Source: Anseranas semipalmata (Eukaryota > Chordata > Aves > Anseriformes > Anseranatidae). Taken from it: 64,000 bases of DNA. The notes under the pieces were generated by a model. That model worked only from the letters and a program-made list of their open reading frames with translations. It was not told where the DNA came from and ran no database searches. The stretch's first letter is position 1; the number at the start of each line of letters is the position of its first letter. The stretch covers positions 362,301 to 426,300 of the forward strand of contig VXAA01001113.1 of assembly GCA_013399115.1 (NCBI GenBank). The letters are read 5' to 3'. Of this stretch, positions 48,241 to 61,828 are shown piece after piece. The translations under genes and the position numbers were made by a program.

Positions 48241-51200
48241 CTGAGCAGTCTGGGCTGTTAAATCCCAGAGGGCGTGAGGCAGGACTCTCCAGAGCACTGT
48301 TTGCTTGGTTCATTGGTGCTGTATGAGCGTCATACCAGGTTGTTCCTTTTGCAAGGGTCAACAGCTATCTGGGATGCTGGGGCATGGTTTTTTTTTGTTG
48401 TTGTTCTTTCCTTGAATTGCCAAAGAGAGGTACTGTCTCACTGTAAGAAAGGAAACTTTCTCTCTCTCTCTGGTACCTCGTTAAAAAATAATGGGGTAGT
48501 TTGAAATGCCTTTGCTTGGTTGATATTTTAGAGCTTTCCTGGTTTATACCAATAGAAGATCTCTACTTGGAAGCTTATTTTCATGTCTGCAAAAGATGTA
48601 GGACTGAAAGCTGTGGAGATTGAAATACACAGTGTAAGCAGAAAGAAACTGGACTCCATCCATCCTTTCTTGGTATTGTCTCCCAGACCAGATTTCAGAT
48701 GGCAAAGGAGAAGTGTCTCAGTTTCACTGAAGAATATCAGCAATAGGGTTGTTAGTGCTTGTTTGCCCTGGAATTTCTGAGGTGTGAGCATCAACCTGGT
48801 CAGAAATTGAGGAAGGACCACAAAATCCAGCAGGGAGCCATGAATGGAAATTTCCTTTTCTCATGGCTGATCCAAACAGAAACGACTTTTTTTTTTTTTT
48901 TTTCCTTTTTGATCCAAAAAGGAATCAAGCCAGTCCTCTAGAAATGAAACTTCCCATTTTTCATTCCAAGTTCCCCTGAGCCAAATTCCCACCATGGCAC
49001 TTCTCCAGGACACCAAAAGCTTGAGCTGTTCTATCTCAGCTTTCCCAGGAAAGCAGGTCTTGATGTAAATAGGTTCTCCCAGAAGAAAAACCCTGCATCT
49101 TTCCAGCACTGCAAAAGCAACTCTCCTCCTTTTGGTGAGGCTGGGTTCTTGGGAAGAAACTAACCAAGAGGCAAAAACAAACAGAATTCATGCAAGCTCC
49201 AAGTATTAAACAAAGTGCCAGCACAGTTTTATTTTACAAACACTATTGATGGCAAATTCTGTTGCAGCTCAAGACCTGGGAATTCAATTCCACCGTCACT
49301 CTGGACCCTCTGCTCGCCTCCCCTCCCTTCTTTCCTCCCCAGGAATTCAATCATGTCAATGTCCTACTGCTGGCAAGGGAGAAATGGAAAGGAAGAATAC
49401 ATCATTTTTAGAGTCTGTGTCTCCCAGACAAATTGTGACCCTCAAGCCATGTTATTATGAAATCCTTAATAACAATAGTAACAACAACTCGAAAGGGAGG
49501 GAGGACTTATGTCTGCATGCAGCAGATGCTGCAACACAATTCCTTTCTGCAGAGCGTCATTTGTGCTAACGCATCCCAGAGAAGCTTCATATCTGATTAC
49601 GGGCCCTGCAGAGAAATGCAAGAAAGCTCCCTGGAAGATAACTGCTTGGGGCTGCAATCTTACAGAGTTCATCAGCTAGGCAATGAGCTGAGGCTGATCT
49701 GCAGTTCAGCTGAGAGTCCTCTGAGGAAGGAAGAAAAGTGGTGTTCGTGCTTGGGCAGGTGATGTTCTGTTTTCTTCAGCTTAATATTCAGTCAGATTTT
49801 CATAGCTACCCTCACTTTTCCTCATTTCCTGGTCTGTCTTGCTCGAATATTTACAGATGTAACAGCAAAACGCATGGTCCAGACAGTTTTGATCGCTAAA
49901 GACATACTGGACATTTCAAAAGGGTAAGGATAGGATGAGTGGTGGGTAAGCTAGATGATGGATGCTGTAGCAGGTAGCAGCATCCTTGCAGTCCCAGGGG
50001 GAGTTTTTCTCTGATTTCTTCCCCAGTTCTGGGAAGAGAGTTGGAGCCCTTTAAATAAAGAGGTTAGGTCATGGATCCCCACTGGATAACTTTTAACATC
50101 ACCAGAGATTCAGGGATGCCTCAATAACAGAAGGATCAGCTCAAGAGAAGGTCCAAATCGTGAGTCTTGGACAGATCTGGCCGTCAGGAAGAGCTGATGT
50201 TTCTTCTTTAGGAATCGGCCCTGCTATGACATCTGAACTCGACTATCCAGACTCCTTGAAAAACACCTGCTCTCTGCAGAGGGACTCCTCAAGGCCTTCA
50301 GGAAGGTGCATGGTGTTGGTCCTTAACATTAACCATGTGCTGGGAGGAAAGAATTCCCACTGATATTTCTTAGTGACCCTACTCTCCATCTGTTCTTCAC
50401 ATCCTTCACCCAATGGATTCACTTTATGATCTTTCACTCTCAGAGATCGCCTCCTGATTTTTTCTTTAGCTTCTGTCTGTACTTTTGCCAAATCTCCTCC
50501 CTACCACCAGCCAGTCTTTGATTTCCTCTTCCAATGTTGCTTTCAGCATACACCATGACCTGACAGCATAAATGAGCTCCAGGGATCCACAACAAGGATC
50601 GTCCTTTACAGATTTTCCTTTACACAGACAGGGTGTTAGGGGTCTTAACATGTAGGATTGTCCCTTCTTCGGGTACCATGTCTTTTTTCACCTCTGGAGA
50701 TCAGTCAGAAAGTACCGATTTTAGCCTAGAGTTTTAAATATGCCATTCCTTGTTACTCAAAGAATTCTCTAACAATACCATACGGTATATCTGTTTAACT
50801 GCATTTATCTGTATACAGACACAGGTTTGCACAGCCATGAATCCCAGGAGTATTAAAGTATCCAGACTCTTCTTAGCTGATAATTTATTGAAGCAGCATC
50901 TTAGCATAATGTCATGCCTCGTACAGTTATTGGTTCTGGCAAGGTTTTCTTTGTAATAGCTTGATCTGCTTTCTATTGAACAAGAATGGAATTGACTGTA
51001 GGACAGCAGTGTATTTTCTAAGAGCACAGTCTCACACTCCGAGTATCCCAGAGCACTCAATAAAGTAATGAGTTAGACTGGCAACACAGTGACTGTGGAA
51101 GGAAACAACTGCCAGCTCAGATAGGCTCATATGCATTACACATTTGGGAATTATTATCTTACTTTTATATTTTGCACTTGCCAGTGCTAAGCATCTATCT

Positions 51201-53700
51201 ATGCCTTTTTGTGATGAGGTGCCATGGGAGTGTAGCCCTCTCTGACCAGGATTCCCATCAGAGATGGGCAGCAGGATCCTGCTTGTGCTGTTTTCCCTGC
51301 AGGGTGCATGTCAGCTTTCCTCCCTCCCCTCTTTCACTGGTGCTGCAATGCAGTGTCAGTGTTGGTTGCAAGCCCAAGCCCTAGCACAGACTCTGACTCT
51401 GCCACAGTCTCCTGGCTCTGGGGAGAAGCCTAAAAACACTTGGCCCCTTTCTCGTAGCTGCTGCAGTCTGCCTGCATGCTCTGGGAGAGAAGGCAGAGCT
51501 GGAGCTGCAGGGCAGGTTAAGGGCTCATTTGCTTTGCATGTCTGTAGGGCTTCCGCTGGGCCAGGTGAGAAACAGCAAAAGTCAAATCAGCAAAAGCAAT
51601 GTTGCACCAGGCTCCCTGTCAATGTATCCTGTATGGTTTGTTGGAAAGAAAAAAAAAAAAAATCTTCTGTTGCTGGTCTTACTCCTTGCAGCTGAGAGGA
51701 GCCCTGTGTTTTCCTGGAGGGCATGGCATCACAGACCCTGAACTTTTGCTTTGAGTCTTGGCCTGAAATTAGCTCAAGTTTTTCAAAAAGAAATTCAAGT
51801 AGAGATGCCAGGCTTGAATACCTCTGCAGTGGCAGGCATCGGGCCATCATTCTGAGCTCATTGCCTATGCTGTTATGTTTGTCTCAGGTTTCCTCAAAAT
51901 TTTGAGAAAATTCACAAATCATTCCCAGCTCCAGGGACAACTCAGTGGCTTCAGATTGAGCATCTTGTCATGTCCACTACATGATCTGTACAACTGTATG
52001 GTTTGCTACACAATTTGACCAGAGCCCACATTGCATCTATCAGACATGGGATCCCACCAGGGACCGTTCCTGAACTTGGGGACCAGGCTGGAGTCTTTGC
52101 AGAATGCTGATCTAGGCTGCTTGGCTCAAACCCTCTATGTCCCCTCACCTTGCAACACTGCTGTTCACTCAGAGAGATGCAAAGTCTGAAGGCTGGGTGT
52201 GACTTTGAGAGCACAAAAGCTCATTAATGTCCATGGTGGGTGAGACTGATGGACTATGGAGCTGGTGCCAATAGCAGATGCCTATGAGAAGAGTAAAGCG
52301 AAGAGGAGTAAGCATAAAGTGATCCCAACCTTGACACACACTCCTTACTTCCAGAATTCACTGAATTAAAATATTTATTTATTTATTTATTTACTTATTT
52401 ATTTCCTGAACTGGAAACTGGCCGAGCAAGCATATTCTGTAGCCATTGATAGATTCTTCCCCTGTGAATCTGTTTATCCCTCCTGGAGCCCACCAGAATA
52501 TTTGGCCTCTAGAGCATGCCATGGAAATGAACCCCAGTGTTTAACCGCGCCGCTCAGTCAGTTCAGGATGTGTCTACAACCCATTTGCCAAGTACCTCTC
52601 CTATTACTTCTGGGGGGATGTAATAAAAACCAATGAAAACTCCATGTTCAACCTGATTTCAGCTGGGACTGGGTCATGCCCTCATGCAAGTAATGAACAA
52701 GAGGGAGAAGTATTCATGAGAAATTGTATAAGGTGTTTTGACCAGTAACCACTGGCCTACAAAGGAGATGAACTGGGGACAGAAATTCCATTATTTCATG
52801 TAAACATTAAGACAAAAATAGAAAATTCAAAGGTAAAGGAGTTCTGTTAAACTGCTTGTTGCCATAGCTACTGTATCATCCGGAGTATCCACGAGGCACA
52901 CAGGATTTCATTCTCTTCCCAACTTTTTCATTGATTTTTTTTAATATATATTTTTATTTTTAATGAATAGGAAATAAGAGAGGAAATGTAGGAAGAGAGG
53001 ACACTAATTGTTCTTCCCAATGCATTAAGCACAAAAATGGTTTGAGGCTGCTGCAGAGATAATTGTCTGCTGTCATTTTGTGAGGTGTCCCAACCTTTTC
53101 TTGTTTCTGAGACAAATAACTTTACTCTCTTTAGAGAATGGAGCAAGATTTTCTGTTACTGCTGACATCAGAAGGACCTAAGGGTTCTTATAGCATTGCA
53201 TCTTGCGCAAGGTGGGATCAACATGAATAACCTTCATTCTCTTGCTCTCTGGGTAGGCAGCTGTCCTGAATCACGTAGGATTTTGGGGAGGGAATGAAGA
53301 ATTAGATAGAATAATATTCCTTTTCCACACTAAAAACTCATAGCATTTTCAAATACAGAGGAAAGAGGACTCCTTAAATGCTGACAGAAGATTCTGAACT
53401 GAGGATGAGTACCCACCTTCTGGCGTTACTTCTTTCTATTCAGTATCTATTTCAGATTTTTTGAGTGACAGTGATTTGGAGATGCCAGAGACATGAAGGG
53501 TTCAGAAGGGCTACTCAGCAATGTTGCTCTTTGTAGTTAATTTTCCAACACTAAGCCAGGTTTAGGTTGAAATGAATTGATCAATGATGAACCCACTTCT
53601 CTTGGGAGGCTCTGCAATATTACACAATGATATAATCTTTTAAAAATATGAGAACGGTGTCTCCCTAATCTCATTGTTATTGGCCAAGAAAAATAATAGA
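48241..53700. other. Unique DNA with simple repeats, no gene seen
   Basis: Contains T17 at 48887-48903, A14 at 51649-51662 and a (TTTA)n array at 52372-52404. The block at 49500-49760 is CpG-containing and slightly GC-richer, with overlapping frames on both strands, but shows no recognisable domain. Confidence 0.4.
52372..52404. repeat. (TTTA)n microsatellite
   Basis: About eight TTTA units with one interruption ('cttattt'). Confidence 0.9.
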
Positions 53701-54180
53701 AAAAAAAAAGTGTAATTACAGTGGAATTATATTGCAATTAAAATGTAATTACACTGTGTTTTTTCTGCTCAATCAATGATTATTTCTGTTGATATAATAA
53801 GAACATTAACTGCATGAATGAATAGTTTATGTTAGCTCTTATGTCCCCTTGCCACCTGAACTGAATAGACACCACGGCAATGAGATTTACAGTACTTATT
53901 CTCAGGGACACTGTGAACCCTTCAGTCACTTATTTTGCAAGACACAAGGGTGTGTGTGCATATGTGTGTATGTGTACATATGTAAAATACTTCTACATGT
54001 AATATGTCCTATAATTACCAATTCTATTATTACATTATAACACAATTATATTGCAATAATAATATATATTGTAATGGAGGATAATTATATTACATTTGTA
54101 TTTGTGGTATTAAAGTGTGTCAGAGAACATACTTATCATAATTACACTGCAATTGCTCTTTAACAGGAGTGGAATTAAAG
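53701..54180. repeat. AT-rich block of related palindromic segments
   Basis: A perfect 12-bp inverted repeat, agtgtaattaca (53709-53720) and tgtaattacact (53744-53755), encloses a 23-base spacer. Parts recur nearby: 'aattatattgcaa' at 53725-53737 and 54044-54056, 'taattacactg' at 53746-53756 and 54139-54149, and 'agtggaatta' at 53720-53729 and 54168-54177. A TG-rich microsatellite lies between at 53950-53984. Shared blocks in both strands suggest decayed copies of a small palindromic element, perhaps MITE-like, or local duplication. No transposase or family was recognised. AT-richness raises the chance of spurious matches. Confidence 0.5.
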
Positions 54181-57100
54181 TCATCATATTATGATATATG
54201 AGTGTTATCTTTATACATTATTTGTATTAAAGTACAGGTTACAGGGCCTTTTAATCGGTATCTTCTTAAGAAGATAGCAATCTTCCACTGGTAGTAGGGA
54301 ACAGACCTAGAGCAAACACTAGTAAAGGATTCTGGCTCAACAATATTTTCAGCAGATGGTCCTGGCTTGGGGTCTGGATCCCTGTTTTGAGGTCCAGTTT
54401 CTGTCTTTCCATGAAGTGTCCTCACGGAGTGGTGCTGCTGATGAATCTGTCCATGGAAACTTATGTCTTCTGCCAAAGGCACAGGGATGGTAGTAGTCGT
54501 TCCCATACGTGCCCATGAAAGCTTGTCTGCTGGTGCAGGACAAACTGAAACACTAAGATCTTTGGATCACAGCATCTTTTCCAAAATCCTGCCCTGCTTC
54601 AGATGCCGATTTCTTTCTGTGGACAGCTCAAGGAGCTTAGAGTGGCTGGCTCACATTTGCTTCTCTGTCTTTTAGTCATTTAAGCATAGTTCATGCTAAT
54701 CCTTTAAGTGTATCTTCCAGGTGGTCCTGCCTACATCTTAGAGATGTGGTTAGAGCATTATATCACTTTTCAGCCAGACTGGGTTAAAAATACACCTTTT
54801 CCCATGTTTGGGGACAACTTGTGTGCTTTTCTTTAAACAGGCTTCAGATAAAACGCACAGTTTTTAGAGGATCTCTTTATATATTCTAGTTCAACTCACA
54901 GGTTATACTGGCACGATCTGCTTTGTCTTCTCTCTCTGGCCCTGGGATCTTCTTGAATCCTCCCCTGGGTCATTTCTCAGCCTGATGAAACCATCTTGTA
55001 GGTGAGGTGAGAACACCGAGTAAGGAGGTAAGGATGCAAGCACACGCCTGCTCCACTGCCCCAGCCACAGGGATGGTGATCCCTGGCAGGGACATGGCCA
55101 TGGCATGCTGCAGGTTCACCTCCCAGAGTGCATGTCAAAGCCCTCTGCCTTCTGCCAGATGTGGCCACTAGACCTTCAGCTCAGGGGAGGCTGAACTGGA
55201 GATCCCGATGTGCCAGGCAAGATCCCCTGTCCAAGATCTGGTCACTGCTCAATGGAGCCAATACTCTTTGCTCTAAACAATTCTTCAGCAGCCTTAAAAA
55301 AAAACAGTGCCAAAGAGCCTGAGATTGAGGCAACCATTCCTGATCTCATTAGCAGACAAGTTTGCAGATGTGTAGGCTTTAGTCAGGTCAAAGTGTAGAG
55401 ATGCCCTAATGAATTGACATTGTCAGTGTAGTTTATCTGCTGAATTAAAATCTCAGTTTCCTGAGCAATGTATGTACTCTTACGGCTTGATCTGCCAAAG
55501 GCAGAAACAAACAAACCTGAACGAACATTTCCTTTCTGCAGTATTTATGATTCACCAAAACAATTGCTCTTGGCAATTTTGCAAAGCAGGAACTTTATTT
55601 CAGTAAAAATTAGTTGGACAAATATACTGCAATGTAGGCTTGGACAAGAATGTGTCTGAGTGTGTGGGCTTCTTACAGGATATTCAAGGAGCTCCAAACA
55701 GAGGAGGATGAATCAGGATGAATGAGAGAGAGAAAAATCAAGAAGATGCATAAAGGAGATCTTTACAGCTGCATGAAAACAATATATAGGCATTGAGCTC
55801 AGGAATAAAGAAACGGATTCCTGGCCCCACTGACGTCAGTGAGGCTTTATGGATTCAGTGAATAACTTTGGATTTATAATCAAAGATGGGTGGTACTTAT
55901 TTGCTAAGAGAGTAACTACCAGCTGTACAAGTAGGTTCCCACACTGTTTGAGTTCAATCTCCAAACCCAACTGATTATCAGAGGCCTCCAGAGACATGAT
56001 GGCCTCAAGATATTAACACTGGACTTGATGACCATCTTCATCACATCTCCTTTCCTCTTTTCCTGTCCTGCACCTACAGTTTTGCCAGCTATAAATCTTT
56101 AAGTGTTCTTTTTTTTTATTTTCTTCTACCTCTTCCTTTTTTTAACCAACTTTCTGAGATTTTTGCTGTCATCCAAAAAAATCATCATCATTTGAATCAC
56201 TTGCAAAATGGACAAAATGCTGCCAAGTATACTGCAGGGGATCAGCAGTTCCCATGGGCCTGGAGAGATGGAGAGGATAAATGAAGGAGCCTTCTGCCAG
56301 GGGCTGGCTAAGTTGGTGAAATGAGGTCTCTATCCTGTCCTAAATATTCTGAGCAGTTCAGAGGTGCAGGCCATGTTCAGGGTGATGCATAGCTAGACTC
56401 AACCTGTGAACACAACATAGAGATATGAGATCCCTGTGATGGGTGGGAGAGTTGATATCTGCAGTAGTGTTTCAAGCACAACTGATCTCTGACTTCTAAA
56501 ATTTCCACTCTCCATTTATCTGTCTCCCCTACCATCATGCTGTATGCCCTTATCAGAGGGCTGGGGCACTTTTCCCATTTGCTTTTCTGGACTTTCATTT
56601 CATCCAGCTCCTTCCTGAACCTGTAAAGTGAGGCATAACCTCTACCTGCCAGTTTTTTTTTTGTTGTTGTTGTTGTTTGTTTTTGGTATTGGTTTCTAAT
56701 CAATCAGAACTCGTAAATCATAACCTCAAGAGGTGTTGATTGGTTTTGCATGACTTTGTGTCTCCTTACCCATACCGCTAACTGGAGGACATAGATTTAC
56801 CTTACAGAGGAGTTGTGGGTAAAGGTGACCAGTCATTCCAGTTTCCACTAGGCAGAGACCAGATTTATAATGTTTTTGTGGAAATTAAATTAACACTCAC
56901 TATCACTGAGGGGAAAAAAAAAAAAAAAGATTCTGCAACAACACTTTTACCGTCACGTTCCTGCCATTCATTTTTGGTGAATAGTAGAAACTGCTGCTGA
57001 GCTTCTTTAGGAGGTTGCCAGGGTCTGTGCTTGGACCTCCAAACCCAGTGGTCTTTCTTTCAAGCTGGATATGCCAGCAAAGGTTCTCGGAGAGCTGGAT

Positions 57101-58772
57101 TCAATCAAAGTTTGCGAGACCAGAGACATTTCCAATGCAGTACACAGGGTTCATATAACTGTATTTTCTTGCTGAAACTTTGTTCTGCTGTAAAATTTCC
57201 TTCTGACTTGTACCTTTATTACCTGAGTTACACAATATGCTCCAAGATCGCCAGAATAGCAAGGACCGAAGAAGAGCAATGTAGCAGTATTAGCTGTTTG
57301 CCACAATCCATGTCCAGGATTGCTATGCTTTCCCTGCAGCAGGTGAAATAGCAAGAAAACAAATAAGAATTTCACCCAGTGCCATTAGGAGAGAGTGGGT
57401 GGACAAGACCATTTTCACCAGGGTCCTTCCGACTAGCATGGACTTGAAACAGCACCGTTTCTGCTCAAAATAGCGTGCCACAGGCAGAGACATTTTGTTT
57501 TTGTTAAAAGCAAACAGAGTTGCTAAGAAACGAATATTGCAGAGACGGAAATCCGCAAAAGGTTTGACAGTTGCCGAACGGTGCATGCTAGATTGAGTGT
57601 CTTAGCAAATATGGCCATACAGATAGCAGAGAGGAGCCAGCCAATCCCTGGCAGTGCATGGTCCTTCCAGCAAGAAGCCCATCAGTCACTCCTTACATCT
57701 TTGCCTCCATCATGCTTATTGCTGATGGGGACTGACAGACCAGAGGTGTAAGGGGGCAAGGCACACAAAGACCAGAGGATTTCCTAAGCTGGGAAGACTG
57801 AGTAGATAGAAGGCTTTGAAGGATATGCCCTCCAGCATTTCTGTCTGTCAAAGCTGGGAGTAGTGAAGAAGGTTAGTGAATGCTTACAATTCTTCTCATC
57901 TTTGCTCCTGAAGGTTCTGGTTTTGGAAACCCTACCTTGGTACCTTTTTTATTGGACCTTTAAGGACAAGTCATGAAGTTGGGAATGTGTCTCCATCAGT
58001 GATGACTATCCTTTAGAGCCCGATCATGGTGACCATGATGAGGGTCTGTGACCCTGTTGTTACCAGCTTTCCCAGGGTGTGGGAATTACTCCCTGTCTTT
58101 AGGTCACTGTGGAGCTTCTGGGGACAGTGCTCACCTGTGGCTATACAGGAGTCAAGGCTTTTACCTCCACATCAGGCAGTCAAATTTGAGCTACCTCATT
58201 TTCCTGTGTTAGGAGAAGAGATCTTACATAACCTTCTTATCAGATGATGAATGACATATGGATGGTACCCAAAGATGCTGCGTTTCAGTATGTATGTGAC
58301 TGCGTGCATGGGGATTCTCCTTGAAGGATGCTTAGAGAGCAACATGGATGGAAAAGACTGCTGAAGTATGAGCTGTTCAAGAGATAGCATGGTGCTTGAT
58401 TTAAACTTTGAAAAACCAGAGATGAGCGCTACCTGGAATAACTTAGGAGCCACCTCCAATCTCCAGTGCAGTGGTGTTATTGTTAGGTATGTTATTGAGG
58501 AGGGTGGGCTTGGAAAAAAAAATGAAATATTAAAATAGAAGATAAAAGCAAAGCAAACTAACACTGAGCCAATCTGATTAATAAAGGATGCCAGAAGTTG
58601 GTGTTAATTTGTGTCTGATTTAAAGTGCCTGGTGGGTGGAGAGAGAACAGCCCACAAGAAGCAGCTGGGCTCCTTTTCCATCCCCCAGCCCTGCTGTTGG
58701 TGCGGCATGGTGGGGGAAAGAGGAGCACACAATCAGGCGATTCATCCCCACGCTGTTGCACTTTCCAAAGGC
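54181..58772. other. Unique non-coding DNA, no gene seen
   Basis: Includes a T and (TTG)n tract at 56653-56685 and A15 at 56914-56928. A patch at 57510-57600 keeps about five CpG in 70 bases and has a 'gttgctaagaaac' motif. Open frames of up to 122 codons are featureless. Confidence 0.4.
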
Positions 58773-58813
58773 AAAGGAGAAGAAGGGAAGGGGGGAGAGG
58801 GAGAGAGAAAAAG
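58773..58813 (+). repeat. 41-bp homopurine tract
   Basis: Uninterrupted A/G run on the plus strand with a GA-repeat-like right half. Homopurine-homopyrimidine tracts of this length can form triplex (H-DNA) structures. The long open frames overlapping it are composition artefacts. Confidence 0.9.
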
Positions 58814-61654
58814 CTGCAATCCAGTTCTCATGAAAAATGTCGGCAGCAAACGTTATGCTTCTGCTTGCCTAACCAGGGTCAACCCATCCTATCAACACTT
58901 ACCGGCCCTTTGTGAGATGTTGGTGGGCAGTCGAGACAAAAAGGAGAAGCTGGATTGATGCTTTTCCTTGTCTGGTTGTTGGGGTCAGGCATGCTGAGTG
59001 ATGAAGGGAGTGCTCTGAGCAGCTGTGTTGGGGCTGGCAGGGTTCACCCTCTCCTCTTGAGGCCAAAGTTCCCGATTTATTTGCAGAGCTGGGTAAGATG
59101 GAGACAAGCTCCCTGATTGACTACCACTTGCTGGAGAAAGAGTCAGGGAGAAAGGGTTGGTGAGCTCTTTCATATTAGTGTCCATGTTCCATCTCTTGAG
59201 CACCTAACAAGGGACTTTTCAGAGCAAGTGGGCTGAGGTACAAATCTCCAGGTGTGACCTTGTTCTGATTTACTGACCCTTAACAACAACAAACAAAAAT
59301 CCTCTCTCCAGCAGAAGACAGCTTTGGCCAAAAGGAGTTCATGTCTTCATCTTCTTAAAAACCTGGTAGAGGGTGGGAATCACTATCTTGGGGTTGCTGA
59401 CATGGAGTGAGATCCAGGAAAAACCTGACTGGTTTGGGAGCTATGTGAAGATGCAGGGACTCCAGACCACAGGTGAAGGTGGGAGCATTACCCAGCTGGC
59501 TGGCTTACCCTCAGGACTGCTCTCCACCACAGAGGTCCATCTGAACCAACAAAAGTGGTACCTGGATCACTCCCTATGGAAAGGTCCCTACCACCCTCAG
59601 CTCTTCCAGTGAAACACTGAAGGACAAACCCTTTGCTATTCACGTCCTTTCACTCCCTCCGAGGTTATGTCTCTCCTCATAAATAAATGAGGGATTAAAT
59701 GCAGGCATGAGCGTGGTCCCGTGATCATCCAGACCATCATTTAATTACTTGCATGATCCCTGGTGCAATTTTGGCCCGAGACAGTGCCAGGACACAGTCT
59801 GGTAGATGGTTGAGCCAAGGGACTCTCGCCCACAGGTCGGTGGGATGAGGCCAGCCCATTTTGCAGAGGAGGAGAGCTGAGGTGTGTGGCTCCAAGCTGC
59901 GCCATGCTTGGCCCCAGAGCCAGAGAACAGTCCCTGAACTGTTTTGTTCAGTAGAGTAGACATAGCCTGTGGAGACAGACAGCAAAAGGGCAAATTAGCA
60001 TTTAGTTGGCATGTGAATTTCTGTTCTTTAGGAACAAAAGAAGGGCCATCTGCTCATTGTGTCTCGCACGAGGTGGGGGCTTTTGCTCACCACCAACCTG
60101 TGCTGGATTTCAGCCCATCACTGAGCGCGGAGATCCGACAGACCCTCCTGGTAGTGTCCTGGGAGACTAAGGATGTCCACTTTGCCCCACTGTGCTGGGT
60201 CAACCTACCTTCTGGGCAAAAAAGGCGGTGATCCTCATCTCCTGGCACGTTCCTGGAAGGACTGTTTTTCTCTCCTGTAATTCCTGGCTCACTGAGGCTG
60301 ATTCCTGGGCTGCACACGTGGGTTTGTCATCGCAGGGCTGCTGGGGAACACCTGGCTTTTTGCATACTGGTGAGTTACAGTGAGGTTTCTCTAACTGGGC
60401 TGGAAGCAGGATGAACAGTCTCAAAATCTCCCTAGGGGAAACTGGAAGCAGAAGAATTGCTTGCATGTGGCTATGTAGCTGAGGTTTTAGCAGTGTGTTG
60501 GGTAGAAACCTAAATATAAGCCCTGCCTGTTGTCTGCAGACGAACTAAACCTCCAGGTCCCCTCCAGCTCCTTACTCCAGTCCTGTCTACCTGTGTCCCC
60601 AGCCAGAAAGGAAAACCCATACAAATGAAGGAGCATGTGAAAATCACAGGCTCTGCTGTCATCCCTGTGATGAAGCACCACCTGAGCCCTTCTCAGAATA
60701 AATATAAACCATCCTCCTTCAATCCTTCATCTTCATCAAGGCTGCATGCAGACAGCTAACTAACACCAGCCCCAAACCAGCGCATTCTCAATGCTGCACA
60801 AATCACTCCATAAAGTCCTCCAGCATCTCCTGTGATTAAACAAAGCTCAGGGAAGTACCTCCCGATAACCACCATGCTTGCCCCTCACTACTAAGCCATC
60901 CTCCCTCCCATCTCACTTTGCTCAAGGGTTACTGGAGAGAAAGACTGAAAAATTGGAAAAGCGTACATCTGGCTCATTTATGTAAATCCCGAACTGCTTG
61001 TGGTGAGGCTGATAGATGAGATGCAAGGAATAATCTGGCTCATTAGTGCCTGTGTTATGATTGCATCCCTTTGCCTGCCTCCGCAACTACAAGCTTCATA
61101 GGATTTGTTGTAGGATAGCCTAGAAGGCAGTCTCTGGCCTGAGGGGTCTGCAATGACAAGGGGGGTCTCCAGAGAGCAGGGTAGGCAGGTGCCCCTTGCC
61201 CACAGTGTGGTTAGCTCAGGTGTGGCACTGCATGGGTGTGGGCATTACACTCCAGAGAGGTTTGGGTTGAGGCAGGTGGCCATCCAAACCACTGCTCTCC
61301 CAGGCAATGCAATGGCACCATGCAGGGCATAGCACAGGGCCAGGGACAGGACAAGCAACATGGATGAAGCCAACTCAAGTGTTTACCTACATGATGGGAC
61401 CTGGACACTCCATTTGGCTTCAGGCTCTGGCCAAGGTTTGTTTAGCAGTATGGATATATGCCTTGTGGCTTAGGGGTGGTAGCTAATATCCCTGCACCTC
61501 TCTATTATAAACGCTAGAATGGTTATTTAGGGAAGGAGGAAAGGTCTGTGCAAGTCCATCTGTGTGCACAAGAAAACACCGAAGGATAGGCTTCTCCCCC
61601 AGCTGTACCTTCTCATCTTCTAGGAAGAATAGTAGACACTTATGGGACTGATGG
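58814..61654. other. Unique non-coding DNA, no gene seen
   Basis: GC is somewhat higher than in the centre of the window. Frames at 59373-60470 overlap on both strands. No splice-bounded exon or known domain could be recognised. Confidence 0.4.
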
Positions 61655-61828
61655 TTGCATCCAGACCATCATGGCTAATAGCAACTGATGGACTTGTCCT
61701 CTACAAATTCTGTAATCCATTTTGGCACTCTTTTATACCTTTAGCCTACACAGCATCCTGTGGCAACGAGTTCCTCAATTGAATTATGAGCTGTGTGAAA
61801 AAGTACTTCCTTTTGTTTGTGTTCAGTC
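61655..61828 (-). repeat. Ancient CR1/L3-type LINE fragment, antisense (end of ORF2)
   Basis: The plus strand carries 'catcctgtggcaacgagttc', 'aattatgagctgtgtgaaaa' and 'agtacttccttttgtttgt'. To the left are 'ccatcatggctaatagcaac' and 'gatggacttgtcctctacaa'. Reverse-complemented, this is the end of an old CR1/L3-type ORF2, with 'ttcacacagctcataatt' then 'gaactcgttgccacaggatg' (the LWNSLPQD-type motif), followed by the 3' region. The order and spacing over about 170 bases match old tetrapod copies closely. Similarity stops abruptly near 61828. Confidence 0.75.
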
